Notes under the pieces: model-generated
Seen by the model: the letters and a program-made list of their open reading frames with translations, nothing else
Told to the model about the DNA's origin: nothing
Database searches by the model: none
Position numbers and translations under genes: made by a program
DNA from: Psilocybe azurescens
Lineage: Eukaryota; Basidiomycota; Agaricomycetes; Agaricales; Agrocybaceae
Direction of reading: 5' to 3'
Assembly (NCBI GenBank): GCA_023853785.1
Contig: JAJIRX010000325.1
Location: 35,324-99,323 of the forward strand
Length of the DNA: 64,000 nt
Part shown: positions 12,565 through 25,752 of the stretch, piece after piece
Layout: each line of letters opens with the position of its first letter
Numbering within the stretch: position 1 is the first letter of the stretch

Positions 12565-13150
12565 TTTGAGGATTTATTGCATTCATCCAATTTCACCCAA
12601 GCTATTGAAACTTGTTGGATAGATTTCTAATATATTAAAAGCATCCAACAAAACTATTGGCCATGATATTATAATCCAGACTATGAGGGAATATGAAGAG
12701 CCAATTATTCAGTTTGATATTCTCACAACCTTGAGACTTGATCACAATGCCTCAAGACAGAACTTTCAACAATTATTGCATTCACTCACTGCTGCTAACC
12801 TCTATGAAATTTGGTTAAGGACTTTCTAATACATTTTAATATCCTAACAAAACCACTAGCCACAATATTATAGCCAATATTACAAGAGGAATGTGAAAGC
12901 CAAGGTCCAACATCTGATGTTTTGATCACATCTCAAGGCAAGAATTAGAACAATTATTGCATTCACTTATTCCTGTCAATCTCTCTAAAATTTATGGAAA
13001 AGTTTTCAAACACATACTGAGGCCTCAATAAAATCATTAGCCATAATATTATTGCCCAGATTATAAGTAAAAGAGTCAATACTCAAAGTCACTATTCTCA
13101 TGACCTCTTTGTCACAATGTCTCTCCACAAAGCTTATAACAATTATTAAA
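12565..13150. repeat. Degenerate tandem array, ~180-200 bp unit, about three units
   Basis: The anchor CAATTATTGCATTCACT-like motif recurs at about 12,570, 12,770, 12,953 and (partly) 13,140. Each unit also carries a CTAGCCAyAATATTATxGCC-like block and a following G/A-rich stretch. Units are diverged but in order. Confidence 0.7.
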
Positions 13151-13755
13151 TGGGTCACCAGATAACTTATGTGTTCAATGACACAGAGTAACTGATTCCA
13201 TAAACCATGTTAATTTCTTGGGCCAAGAAATGAAAGTACATATTGCAAAAAGTAGGAATGATGTTGTTCTCATGTTCCCCAGCCCAATTTTCTGGCACAT
13301 TGATGGCAATCACAAGCTCATAAATTGGTGTATTGTCATTCATGATGTTCTCACCTAATGGTATGTTTGTACCTTGGATGCTCATATGGATAATAAGAAT
13401 GAGTGGAGAATGATGTGATTGATATTTCAGTTAATCATTACATTATATACCATATCACCCATTGCAATAATGACAGAGCCTGGCCTTCTGTCATAGATGA
13501 TAACTCTGGGATCCAGGAAATTCAAGCACCCACTGCAGCAGAGACCTCTGCTACTACTAGTATTGAAGAAGTCAATGATGTGTTGAGCAATTCTTTTAAT
13601 TTCAATAGTGAAGAAAACCCATGGTGTGAGTAACTGACACTTCAGTCTGGCAGTCTGGCCATTCTTTTTTGGCAATTCCAATCTCCTGAAATCACATATA
13701 ACTCCATTACCACACAGTTAATAGCATAGCATATACATTTATTAGCACCATCTCT

Positions 13756-13985
13756 ATGGCTGTCCATGTGGGTAAATATACCACATAAACATTATTGGCT
13801 ATTTCCTTGTGCCATTAAACATTTCATTGTGCAGAAATATATTTTGACCTTGCATAGTTATTTTTATGTTTCTGCAGATATTGTAATTATGGCAGTCCAT
13901 GTGGGTAAATATTCTCCATAAACATTTCATTGAGCAGAAATATATTTTGACCTTGTGCAGTTATTTTTGGTGTTCATGCAGATAT
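13756..13985 (+). repeat. Two-copy tandem repeat (~130 bp)
   Basis: Both halves carry GGCwGTCCATGTGGGTAAATAT, then CATAAACATTxCATTG, GCAGAAATATATTTTGACC and a GTTATTTTT...TGCAGATAT end. The first copy has an extra insert. Confidence 0.75.
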
Positions 13986-14379
13986 CTTAAATGATTTTTA
14001 GCTGACTGGAAATATGTTTGAGTGTGAGGAAACATTCTTTAATATGCCCAGAAAAATGTTCACACCCCTGAATTTATTTTAACTTGAAATTTGGCATGTG
14101 CAGATATTTAAAGCCTCCTAAACATTATTGTACAAGTTGTGCACATTTTCTTGAATTTGTGTCAATAACAGTCAGCTGCAATGCTGTCATTATGTCAATG
14201 TATCATGTCTGGAAAGTCAGCAGCACATTTGGATTTGAAACTCTACTTGAGAAAACAGCCTAATTGACAGTTTATAGCCTGCCTACAAGTCAAGGCATGA
14301 ATGTCTGAAGTATAAATATGATTGAATAATTCTATTACTGAACCAAAGTATATGAAAGTGTTAAAAAATTGAGCCCTTT

Positions 14380-14775
14380 TTGCTGAAGACGGCTAGGGCA
14401 CATACAATAGGCTGCCCAACTTGTATGGTGGCTGTGATAAAAACGCAACACCATTCACAAATGGTGCCTATTGTAGATAGTAATGTGTCAGTATTGAGTG
14501 AGCATGCATTTTTGTCTGTAGGTATTACTATCAGCAAGTGGTGTAGCTGGCTGAGAGGTGACATTGTGAAGGTGCTTCAATGTATCAAACTCTTGTATTG
14601 CAATGATCTTATATTTTGAAAGGTCATAATGGCAGTTGAAGAGGAGCACAAGCTTGAAAAAGAACCTTTACTCAATGATAATAGTGCTGAGGAGCTCAAT
14701 GTGGACAAAGAATTTTTATGGGACCTGTTAATTATTGATGACAACAACAACAATGAAGCAAATGAATCATTGTAA
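14380..14775 (+). pseudogene. hAT-family transposase, C-terminal remnant
   Basis: The frame reads SVLSEHAFLSVGITISKW...RGDIVKVLQCIKLLY.NDLIF, then a stop, then KVIMAVEEE and an acidic tail ending at 14775. This resembles the C-terminal dimerisation region of hAT transposases (family pattern SSERAFSSAGxxxxxRRxxLxxxxVExLxxLKxxxxN). The in-frame TGA near 14618 sits where relatives have Arg (CGA to TGA is one transition). The catalytic N-terminal part is not recognisable nearby. Transposition activity is lost in this copy. Confidence 0.6.
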
Positions 14776-15369
14776 ATTAGCTGAGAGACCTGTTTTTATA
14801 ATTATTGCATTCACTCAGGTTTAGCTACATGCAAATAAAGTATCAGGAATCGTTGCATACCATCCTACCTTCCATTTAAAACCTGGTTTGCCTAAATCCA
14901 TCCAGCCAATGCCTTGGAACATGCGGAATAAGTGTGGCTTTCTACCCAACTCAAAATTCCCACGGGCTGCTGCTTAGGCCTAATCTGTGTCCAAGCTGGC
15001 CTAGGCCTGCTGGTGCAGCTCAGGTTTCAATTTCTTGATAATTATTAGGATTTGTCTGCAAAGGTATATAACAGTATCTACTTCATCAGTTTCATTCTCT
15101 TGCTCATATATTTCAATTCACAGTGAAATGGAAGAACATATACTATGTATCTAAGCTAATGGTGAGCATATTACTATTTCTCATTTTTTGATTTATGTAT
15201 CTGACTATCTCAATTGCAAAGTGTGGTAGCAATTATGTTGATTTTACTTAGGAGCCCCCTCTCAATACTATTGTTGATTCCCTGTACTTGTGCGTGCATA
15301 AGCGCTCATTTGCAAGGGTTGTCGCTTTTTGGCACAGCCACTAAGGGTAGTTGATGAAATGTTGTCAAG
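14776..15369. other. No recognised gene; AT-rich
   Basis: Follows the hAT remnant. No frame over 60 codons has recognisable content. Confidence 0.4.
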
Positions 15370-15895
15370 TAAGGTGTGCTCATTTTTGTTTGTATTCATA
15401 CACTGTGCTATTTTAAAAATTTTAATGTTGCTTCTGTTTGTATTAGACATCTAAGCCTCGAAATACAGATAATACTTAAGTAGTCGAGTTGATCCCTTTC
15501 AGGTATTTACCACACTCAGCACACAACTGCTGGGCTGATTAGCCCTCAAATGTACGTTAATCACAGTTGTATTATCTCTCTAAAATTGAAATCACATGTA
15601 TTATACATAAGAAGTATTGCACTAACATGAGTCTGGTAAGCACTGACTTTGCACTGATGTGCACTGATGGCATGGACATGGCACAGACATTTTTCTGTGC
15701 CCAGCTAGAGTGTTTATGAGCCATAGTGGCTTCATCAGATATGATGGGCTCAATTTATCTTCATATTCATGCACTGTACTATTATCAGAGTGGTATACTT
15801 AGGCTAGATTTTTAGACATCCATGCCTAGACTAGGAGGCAAGCTCTAAGTCGTTGAGTGGCCAATTTTGGAGCTTTCTCATGCTCAGCGTATCAC
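15370..15895 (+). repeat. Spaced direct repeat (~145 bp copies, ~370 bp apart)
   Basis: Copies at about 15,375-15,525 and 15,745-15,895 share GTATTCATrCACTGTxCTATT, GACATCyAwGCCT, and CTCAGCrxAyCACTGCT in the same order. The spacer has a short GCACTGAtGTGCACTGATGG-type microrepeat. Confidence 0.55.
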
Positions 15896-18345
15896 TGCTT
15901 ATGGGGCTCCCGGAAAGACCCCAGATGGATGTCACCATCTTTTCTTTGTCCAGTTCTTTTATTCAGTGTTATATGACAGTTCTAATCTTTTTCTGATGTG
16001 GAGGAATGGCCAGAGATTACATTGGAATCACTTATCATGTGGGTGTATGAAATGGGAGATGTTCTGAATCAGGCCAGGACCCTACCTTGTGCCTGATCGA
16101 AAAGTACTAATTGATCTATGACTCTCTACTACAGTTTGTGCGCTGATTTAGCATGCATTAATCAAGGTGGTCAGAATATTCCATCGCCTTCCTCATTATC
16201 CGACGGAGTAATTGTAAGTAAATGTCTTTGGACAAAATGCTTCAAAGCATTATTTGTCCTTCCCAGCTAAGCTTTAATGCATTGTAACCATGTAATTACA
16301 ATTTTAAGTCTCTTGAAAGTACACATGTTTAAATATTAAAGAGCTTCACCTGATGAGATCCATGCAAGTCCAGGCAGGTCTGTGAAACAGGTGCACAGAT
16401 GTGGTACAGACCCCACCGCCTTTTCTCTTTGCCCTCGTATGACCAATTCTGATGAAAAACAGATGTCGCTGCGCAAGGTCATCTGCATAAGCGCCTTCTG
16501 GACATCCACTTGACACTCTTGATCTGTTTAGTCTCTTTTAGTCTCCCATATGGAGAAAATTAATTCCTTAATCTGACATACCACAGATTGAGTAACCAGT
16601 GCCCACCTCCTGGTTTGCATCCCCATGGAAACTTTAGAAGGCTTACTAGACACACCGTGGCTTGGGCAACGCGCAGTCACATCCGCTTCTTGCTGCATTT
16701 TGTTGCCCCTGTTGATATCAACCCGGATATGCTCCTTCAATCACACAGTTTTCTCCATATATTATGCAAAGTCCACCAACCTTCATATTAGTGAACCCCT
16801 TGCTCATTAATATCTTCGTCCCTTGTTTTATAGTCTTACCAGCAATCACGAAGCACCCTCAAGCGCCAAATTATGGAGACAAGGTATGACTATATCTTTG
16901 GATAATGAACCCTGTCGAGATCCAGCGGTCTTATTTGCACCAAATAAAAGAGCCAAGGCCAAGGCCAAGACCAAAGAAAAGACTACAACCCCAGTGAGCT
17001 GCATATAGATATTCAGAAGAGCAAAGCTGCTCAATTTGGCCTAGAAATTCTCGTCAATTTTCCAGACTAGTGTGCATGCGGCTCACCGTCCAAGTTGATG
17101 GCACACGTCCAAGACTGCGAGTTTCGAAGTGCTCAGTCACACGATTCACAGTACATGCAGTCTACCTGGACAGTAGATGCAAAGATACAATTTGCAGTGC
17201 ACAGGCATGCGATTCCGAGTGCATGCAGTGATTTTGTAACGGATTTATTCAATTTTTTTGACTTTGACTTTATTTTTGCCGAATTCTCCCTAAACATCTG
17301 GAGCCGAGATTACGCTAGCTGCCTTCTCACTAATCACTCGAGGTAATGTCATATTTAAGGGTCTAACCGAGTTCAAACATTTTAGGTTTTAGTTCTTGCT
17401 TGAGTTTAGGTAACAGTTCTGATACTTTGTTTACGTCCAATCTGCACTAAATAGGTCCATTTTCCCATCGGTAAAACATAATTTGGGCCGCAGCCGATTT
17501 GGCAGCTGTCAGAGAAAGCGGCGACTAAGTGAACCGCAACTTAAGAAAGTAATCATCCTGACGAAGCGTGCGACTGCCAGTGGAGATGGGGCTGATACGA
17601 GATAGAAAGAAATCAGAAAATCAACCTGACCAACATGATCAATAAAGAAGTTTGTGTGCGTGATTGAATCAGGAAAATCATGGATCAAGGTTCAAAATGA
17701 CCTGGGAAGCTCCACCAAAGCTTGTCCGCTTTTGCGGCTTTCAGGGCCCAAAAATCGAAAAAGCTTTGTCCGTCTTTGGCGGATTTGAGCAGAAATTCCA
17801 AGGGATTTTGAGAATATTCAAGGAGATGATTCGAATTTTCCAAGCTTTAATCGGCGGAGAGGTTAAACCGGTCCCTGCCTGGACCGCCTGCCCCTCAACA
17901 TGAATGTATAAAAAATTAGGGTACATGAGCGAATAAAGATTTTGATCTCTGTGATGTGGTTGATGGCCGTTGATAAGACACCTTTTCTCTTCCTCATTCG
18001 GTTTCCTTCAATGTACTTCGTATAAAGAACACAATTTAAAATTTTGAAGAATAAGAAAGGAGCAAGGTCCAGGGGAGAGGCCGACCATAACAATAACAGA
18101 CCAAGAGGGATAGTACGATATGTTCGACCACGAAATGGTGAAATAACGAATAGTTATTTCTTCGTCGCCTGGGTTTAGGTATTAAGTAATTCAAGAATGC
18201 GAGATGATGTCGGTGCCATGTACTGCATACCGTCGGAATAATAATGCTAGATGCAGATGCGAAGACTATTCGAAGGTTGGCAGAGATATGATGCAATGAA
18301 ATGTACTAAAGGAGTGGAAAAGTGCCAAAGAGTAGGAACATCCAA
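15896..18345. other. No recognised gene
   Basis: Short frames only. A Lys/Ala-rich frame at 16,823-17,008 (+) is low complexity and has no partner exons. Confidence 0.4.
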
Positions 18346-19846
18346 TTACTGAGATATCCTCGTCGGCGCAAACAAGAACAGTCGCTTCCTCTCTTCATAC
18401 ACCTCAACCTCAACCTCAACCTCCTTCTCCTCCCCATCGACCACTATTTTCTCTGTCTTCTTCACCTTTTTGGGCTGAAAGGGCATCATATCGTAAGTCT
18501 TCACATTGTCATACGACCAAGGGCGTGCTGTTAACTGATAAATGAAAATTGACAAGGTAAGTAAGGTAAGGGAAGACACACTGTTCTCAACAAGCAGCTT
18601 GGGACGGAACATGGCGCTATCACACTGTTCTGTGCCCTCGTAATTGTCGCAAGTGAGTGATAGTGGGCTATGCACTCTGGGGGCAGCGAGCTCGCGGACA
18701 TACTAGACCCACTCCACGCACTCAGCGAGGCACTTGAGATGCTTCTGCTCATTTTAAGCTTGACACCTGGCACAATGGGCTTTCCCTTTGCATCTGGATG
18801 CACAAGGTGTTGCTCGTGGCTTGGGGACCGAAGGGGTATTGAGTGCGAGGAGACAGAAGAGGGAGTGGTGGTGGCCTTAGCGGGAGAGGTGCTGCGTGTG
18901 TGGAAGGCCATCGCAGCGAGTGGAGCGGCGGACAAAGTTCTCTGAGAATTTGGCCATCATTATGTTGGAGGAAGTGGAGACGACGATGGGTGCGGGTGTG
19001 AGACTGAGAGAGTACGGGGGAGGCTGGCTTGGGTGCGGCGGCGTGGCGGAATGCGACAGAATTATTGGTTGGGAGCACGGAGGAAAGTTCAGCGCGGCGC
19101 TGCTGGAAGGGATCCTGGATGGAGTTTTTAGGTTTACCAGTGCTGTAGACGGCGGATCGCCAGGCATGTGAGCCGTCCGTCCAGCCTGGGATAGGCTAGT
19201 GCGGCTTCGCCGAGTGGGGGCGGTACTTATCTGTGTGTGGCTTAGCAGGCGGCGGACACAGGGAGGTAATGAGGCGGCCAGCCATCATGATGCCGCTATT
19301 GTACTCGAGCAGCGGGGGGCGGAAACGGTCTCGTTGCCAAGGGTGGGCATGGGTGGAGGGAGCGGGGGAAGTTGTACATGATGACGAGCTTGTCAAGGGA
19401 GGACATGGGTGGCGACAGGCTGGATTGGGATTGGGAAGAGATGGATGAGAGATCGCTCCCTGTTTCGCTGGAGGGAGTATAGAGGATGGATGGCTCAGAG
19501 ACTATCTTTTCGCGGGGCGGGGTCATGGGGGCCTTTCTGTGGTTCTTGATGAGATCGGCAATTTGGCACTCGTCGGAGCAGTAGAGCGGGATGGGGCACT
19601 GGTCGATGATGAGTCTCTGCTTCATAAAGACAGTAGGTGAGGGTGGCTTGACTTTTCCGTTGTAGCGCAGTCTGCCTGTACCATTTACGAGTCTGCCTGT
19701 CCTGCCCTTTGTCTTCTTGGGGGGAGGGGGGGTGGGGGTGGGGGTGGAGTTGAGTTGTTGTTTGTGGTGACTGGAATGTGGATTGTATAACGTTTAGGCT
19801 CTATCCGTCTGTCGCAAGCGGGACACCAAGCGGCATCGAAATCCAT
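18346..19846 (-). CDS. Ecl1-family zinc-binding protein (lifespan-extension type)
   Basis: The - strand start MDFDAAWCPACDRRIEPKRY at 19846 gives the first Cys pair. About 90 codons later DQCPIPLYCSDECQIADL gives the second (CSDEC), the zinc-knuckle pattern of the Ecl1 family, whose yeast members extend chronological lifespan. A Ser/Pro-rich middle follows (SLSPPMSSLDKLV, YNSGIMMAGRLITSLCP, STALVNLKTPSR, EQHLVHPDAKGKPIVPGVKL), and the conserved end RPWSYDNVKTYDMMPFQPKK runs to a stop at 18346. The reading frame slips in the C-rich run at about 19,725 and again near 19,385, each consistent with a single-base indel. The gene is otherwise collinear with the family, so it may be intact in the organism. 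Confidence 0.7.
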
Positions 19847-20195
19847 GTTTGCCAATTGGTCTGCGAGGAAAGGAAAGGAAGAGGATTGTTGAGTGGGCGT
19901 TCGTTGTAAACGGACAACAACCCAGATCCCAGATCCACATCGGGACTTACCTCCAATATGCGCCACATTCAATCCCACAACCCATGAAGCCCTCAACTGG
20001 TAATTTTCGACCCAGGCACCCCATCTACCGTTTGCAAGAAGGACCTCCGATCAGCTCTTAATTCCTTTTACTTGTAATCTCTTTTAAATATTTTTATTAG
20101 GTGTATCCATAACTACGAATAGATAAATACAAATTGAACTGAACACCGACATGGGACTATTTATAGTATTATACAGCTCTCCCGTTACCTTTGCT
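19847..20195. other. Intergenic between Ecl1-type and SNF2 genes
   Basis: Both genes are on -, so this holds the upstream region of the Ecl1-type gene and the 3' end of the SNF2 gene. No further feature seen. Confidence 0.4.
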
Positions 20196-23100
20196 CATGA
20201 ATGAAGGTTTAACTTGCTGAAGGTTCTTAGCGAACGTACTTCAAGCCTTTCTACATATTGTTCTTCATCATCCATTGTAATTGGGCGCGATATTCTTCTG
20301 CGTTTCAGAGCATCCCTTGCGGATGATTTAGTTGGAGGCTAATTAGTAATGGGGTTAATAAGGGGTAAGGGTTTTTATGGAAGACGTTAGACTTACGATT
20401 TCATTTTGGTAAGAAGTATCATCCGTGTCACAACCCCAAGCGGGTAGGTCATAGGATCCTTGTGGCATCTTGCTAGACATGGGAAGATCCAAGCGATGAT
20501 TGGATGTAGACAAAGAGGATTGTGTTGAAGAATTGGACCTCTTGCTCTGGATGTCACTGAAGTGGAAATAATCATCGTCTTCATCAAGGTCCACCTCCGT
20601 TGCTGGCCCAGCACGCTTCTGGAGAAATGTATTCACCACGGACTGACTTATGGGCTTACGTGGAATTAGAACGGATGGTGCAGCTTTGCTGGACTTCTGT
20701 GGGAATATTTTAGGTGTCTCGATACCAGAAGGCGTCCTACCCGCCTGTGGCACTGTGGCTGCATCTCGCTTGTTGTGGGTGGAGGGCATCATCCTGCCTG
20801 CCGAGCGGAAAGATTTTGGCTCTGGGCTGGCCAAATGGAATATGGGAACTGATGGTGAGGATGGTTTAGTCGCTTCTATGGAGCTCGCGTGAGTGTTGAT
20901 GTCTTGTGCAGCAGTCTGAGACAGGGAGATCGATGCTAGAGCCAATGGGTTGTTAGTCACCTGACGATGTGCATTGAAGCTGCAGGGATACTCACCGGCC
21001 ATCCCGGATGGTGGGTGCAACTGTTGCGCCATTGTGGGGACGGAGTCACTAGGGAAAGTGTCTGACCCCCTCTAGCGCTATGTCAACATCTTGCTTATTG
21101 TGAGTAGAGGGACAGGGCACCATCCTGGCCGGCGAGTGGAATGATTCAAGGTTTTGGGTTCTTGTGCTGTCCGCATGTCCATCTTGCATTTCGATGTCGG
21201 CAGTAGGGCTTGTCACATTTAATGGAGAAGCTAATGGTGAGAGTATTTGGTTTCCTTCGATGGAGCTCTTGTGAGTGTTGATGTCTTGTACAACCGTCTG
21301 GGACAGGCGGCGTGACGTTGGGGCCATTGGGATTTGTCTCACATATTGTTGGTTGTGGGATGGCGCAGCTACTCCCATAGTGGTGATGCCAGCCTCGGCC
21401 GCTACATGGGAGAGTACGGGCTGTTCATTTCCTGGGGAATCAGTGTGTACTCCACTCGTTTCGACATCGATGGAAAAGGTTGCTTCACTTTGTGCCTTGT
21501 TGCCGGGTTTTATGTGACTGTTGTTCATCGGAGCAGAAACAAGTGGGCCGACATCCTTGAGGAGGGTAGTAATAGAAGATGTTGTTGATATCCTCATTGT
21601 GCCGGTGGCTGCTTTCTCTGGTGTCTGGGAAGGCTTGTCGTCTGAGTCAAGCACAACAACCTTCGATTGAACGCGTGACTGGTGTATCTTGGGCAGCTTG
21701 CTGGCCACTGACGCAGCATCATCTTTTCTCTTGGTACCAGAGCGACGCTTCTTGGCAGGCCTGGCTGAAGTATTGCTGGTGGACGAGGGCTGTGTCTGCT
21801 TTCTTTTTCGGCCTTTGCTTTTGAATAGCTCAGGTAAATCGTTGGGATCACATTCGATTTCATCGTCATTTTTATCGGATCTAATTTCTTCCCCATTCAA
21901 TACCTTTTCGAGGTCTGTAAACGCACTAATATGAGTCGATGAAGATTGAAGACCAAAACACGCACAAGGATCCATCTCTTTACCCCACAGACTATGTTCC
22001 ATTCTCAATTTTGACTTCGCGTGCTGCATCATAAGGCCATCTGTTGTGTTGATGGCAGTAAGATACACAATGCGAACTTGCTTAGTCTGTCCCCTTCTCC
22101 AAATGCGTCCGTTAATTTGTTCCTGTTGAACGGCGCTCCATATCATGTCCTTAAAAATACGTCGGTAAATAACATGATATACATAAAGCCATGAACTCAC
22201 AAAGTGTATCATCACATCCGCTTGTGGAAAGTTGAGCCCAGTGGATCCAACGTTGCTGAAGAGAAGAACGCTGGGGGACCCGGGGTTTGTGGTACTCTTA
22301 AAACTATCAAGCAACATTGTACGCCTGTCAGCTGCAACTGCTCCAGTTATAACAACGTGATCTATTCCGTTCAACGTCAGAGCCTTTATATAATATGAGT
22401 TAAAATTTATATGATCGACAAAATAGAAGATAACTCACTGATGCAATTCGTTGGGACATCATTGCAAAGGAAAAGTAGACGGCGATCTTGCGAGTCTGTG
22501 GTGCCGTCTGTCCATCTGGGACAGCAGGAGACGGGGATAAACTATCTCACCCGGTATTGCATGCGGATCATCGAGGTTTTGGTCTCCTCTTCATTTTCAT
22601 TATCAACAAAGAAGCGGTTGTCGCCGGTAGACAGTGTAGAATGACAGTCATCCTGGGAGGACTGGCGCACTCTTCCAGTTTGACGTAGGGGCTAGAGATG
22701 TCATCGTGGCTGAGGTAATGTGACAAGACTTTGACAAGTACGTCGAGTTTGGCGCCTTTCTTCGCTGTATTCATCAAGAGATATAAATGGAGTATATTCG
22801 CTGGTCACTGCTCCAGCGTCGTCAGAAGTGGACTTCACGATCTGTGTTGAAGGTAAGGCCAATTGGACGCGATACGCGGTCATAAAACCCTGGACGATGA
22901 AGACATCAGAACGACTGCTTCTAAAAAGAAACAAATAACACTGACCTCCCATCTGCAATCGGCGATGCTGTTTGTGGTCTGGCTCAGGTCCGCGAGAATG
23001 ACATTCAGTATTTTATACTCCCACGGCTCGAGGTTGAAGAACAGGTGGACGTTCAATTTTTTAGCAATGTTGTGATCGGCTTACCGTCCGGACGCGAGAG

Positions 23101-25752
23101 ACGAATGGGTGCGGCGGATGATACGGTCTGAGAGCACTGTCTGCAGCTGTTTGACGGAGCTATAATTTGCAGCCTTCACATGGCGGGTGGGATCAACAAA
23201 CTCCTTGTCTGCATGGCCTTTCAGAACAATATCGGCGAGGTTTTCGGATCGTTTGCTCTTCTCCTCGTTGACTTTCTTGTACGCCTGACGCTGAGTGCGT
23301 TGGAAATCCTTTTCAAAGCCCACGCCGTCTTGACCAGCCACGGATGGGATACCAATTATCCAGCGCAATATTGAGCAGGTCCTGCAGCAAAAGTGTCAGC
23401 GCTATATGCCGTCCGGGACGGTGCGTGCGCGAGCGTACCGTTGCTTGGCGTCATGACCGGGGTGGCTGTGCAGCCAATGGCAACCACGGCTTTGCGAGCT
23501 AACGCTGCGGCACCAACAAAACCCGCGGACTTCTGGCCCTTGATACCATGAACCTCGTCGACCGCCATAAGACACCAGTCCTGGTCGAATATAGTAAAAA
23601 AGCCCTTATCAATGCGGGGGTAAGGAGTATCGGGAGTCGAGATAGACCGAGTGCGGTTAAAATTGTGCGCAGTCATTATCTTCATTGTCTAGTACCCAAT
23701 AAGCGCTACATGTTGACCACAGAACCTCTATTATACTCACCGATTCTGCACACAGAACAACACGGTTTATCATTGTTTGCTTAGAAATATTCCAGGGAGA
23801 CTGAGAGTTCTTAAAAATAGTCGACATCCTGTAAAGTCTGGGGAGAATAAAAATATCAAACGAGCCCTTGACGAAGAATCGTTTAATCTCACGCCTCCAC
23901 TGGTAGACAATGGGGAGGGGCAGAACAAATAAAGTGGGAAGATCAGGAACGTGTTTGTGTGTTCCAAAGTAATCTTTGCCCACTACAACATTAGGAAAGA
24001 TCAGTTACAGTGAAGAGGCGCAGTCAAGGATGGCAACGAAGCGTGCAAAGACGTACCAACAATGGGGAAGCTCTCGATTTAAGCTCTGGCACATACGCAC
24101 AGTCAATACCAATGCCAAGATCCCAAAGATTTGGCAAGTTTTGCCAAGTCCTACAGCATCGCAAAGAAGAAACCTCCCTGAGTGTTCGACTTCAGTCGAC
24201 GTGAAGATCATATCCGCCATGGCGCAAATACCAACGCCTTGATGCCATTGCAGTTTCAGTAGGGACATCTCCGGATCAGCATGGAAAGCCTGAAGAGCTT
24301 CATCAGATAAGTCCCAACTATCACGTGTGTCATCCGGGTGCAGGCTAACGTTCCATTGTGGGGGACGACCGTCCGGGAAGGCCAACACGCCGGAACACCT
24401 CATCTTCCGTTTTCTTGTACCATGCGTGCACGCCCATATCAGGACACTCGCTGTCCAGAAAATTCATCAGCTCGTCGGTACAGTCATCGCCAGGCCTCAC
24501 GGTGGAACCGTCATGATCGGCTTCCTCGTAGTACGAAATCAAGAGTTCCAACAAACGTTCAATATCTGCAGCAGTAGCCAGGTCAGAGCCTCCCAGTTTT
24601 TTCTTCTGTCCGCTTTGACGGGCCTTTGTGACTAAATAGACATAACACATCAGCCAATGTTAGATGGATGGGAAGATCATGCACCTTTCTCCAGGAGAGC
24701 ACTGGGATCCTTCTGTGGTGGCAGAACTCTTTCAACCACAACACCAGCATTCTCCATGACTCCAAGACACATAGCAATGGCGGTATGGTGCTCAGCGGCA
24801 AAATCGGGATCCCATATTGTGTATGGTTGTGTAGACCTCGTCAGTTGAGCGATTGTCTTCATAACATCCTTGGAGGCCACCTCCGACTCGTTCAACACTA
24901 TACCAGTTTTAGTCACCGCACATGAACATTAATTGGCTAAAGCACTAACGTTTAACACTTTCCCTCAAGTTGGGAAGCTTTTTTGCGATTTGGTTCTTTG
25001 CAACTGTATACTGTCTTTTCAGACGTGTATACTGATGGACCAGCCATGACTGGGTAACGCTATAGATGTCTCGGTGTGTGATACCTCCTCCCGCGCCGGT
25101 GGCCTGTCCAAATACCTTAGGAGAAAACGTCCTGACAACATATGCAGCAAGGTGACCAATGTGGGGATACTCCAAACGCCCCTTGATCCCCTGCCCGGAT
25201 GAAGTGACAATGATGGAAGGAGGCCAATGATCCGGGTCTTCTTGTAAGATCCTATTGACGATGGCATTGATCTTTCTGGAATTACCCTGGTACCACCGCG
25301 AGTAAATCTGAGATGCTACTTGGTTGTACTGGCCCGAATGAGCACGATCTATCATTTTTCCGGTGTTTCAGCAATAAGAAGACTCTGGATCCACTCGCCT
25401 ACAAGGCGTGCATCTTCAGCGTTGCGATATCCACGAGGGACGGGGTCATGTTCATTGAAGGACGGGCGAAAATCAATACCCCAAAAGTCAAGAATTTGGC
25501 GATTCTCCCATCCAGGAGTGTGTGTTTCTAGGTCACCGGAAAACGACATGAGTATCATGAAACAAGCGCCTGCTGAAATGGATGGCATGGTTTATAATGC
25601 GGGTTGCAGAGTGGGAAAAAGTACATTCCGCCTTTCGATGCGGCTCTTAATATGAGAAATGGTAGGAGCAACAAGCCCACGCTTAAATCACGTAGTGTGA
25701 AAGCATCAAAACCACTATACAACACATCAGCGCGCACTCTATAGTGCACCAT
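20196..25752 (-). CDS. SNF2-family ATPase / helicase-like protein
   Basis: Long multi-exon gene on -. Motifs in order: Walker A DAVGLGKT (24,137-24,160), FVLPLPIVYQWRREIKRF, DEVHG box (23,546-23,563), GCTATPV (about 23,470), then the helicase C lobe with ALTLNGIDHVVITG, SNVGSTGLNFPQADVMI and EQINGRIWRRGQTKQVR (about 22,060-22,125), the SNF2 motif VI. Basic stretches GRKRKQ and PAKKRRSGTKRK suggest nuclear localisation. The Ser/Pro-rich C-terminal region carries an internal duplication; a last exon (about 20,196-20,342) ends SLRTFSKLNLHS. The N-terminal ~400 residues are not a domain I recognise. Apparent 1-nt frameshifts lie near 24,375 and 21,055. The start may be 25,588 or 25,752. Role inferred: ATP-driven remodelling or translocation on DNA. 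Confidence 0.75.
20740..21335 (-). repeat. Internal tandem duplication in the SNF2 gene tail
   Basis: Blocks at about 20,757-20,965 and 21,083-21,335 encode parallel peptides: SLSQTAAQDINTHASSIE versus RLSQTVVQDINTHKSSIE, and SFRSAGRMMPSTHNKRD versus SFHSPARMVPCPSTHNKQD. Offsets are 325-380 bp, so one or more indels followed the duplication. Confidence 0.85.
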
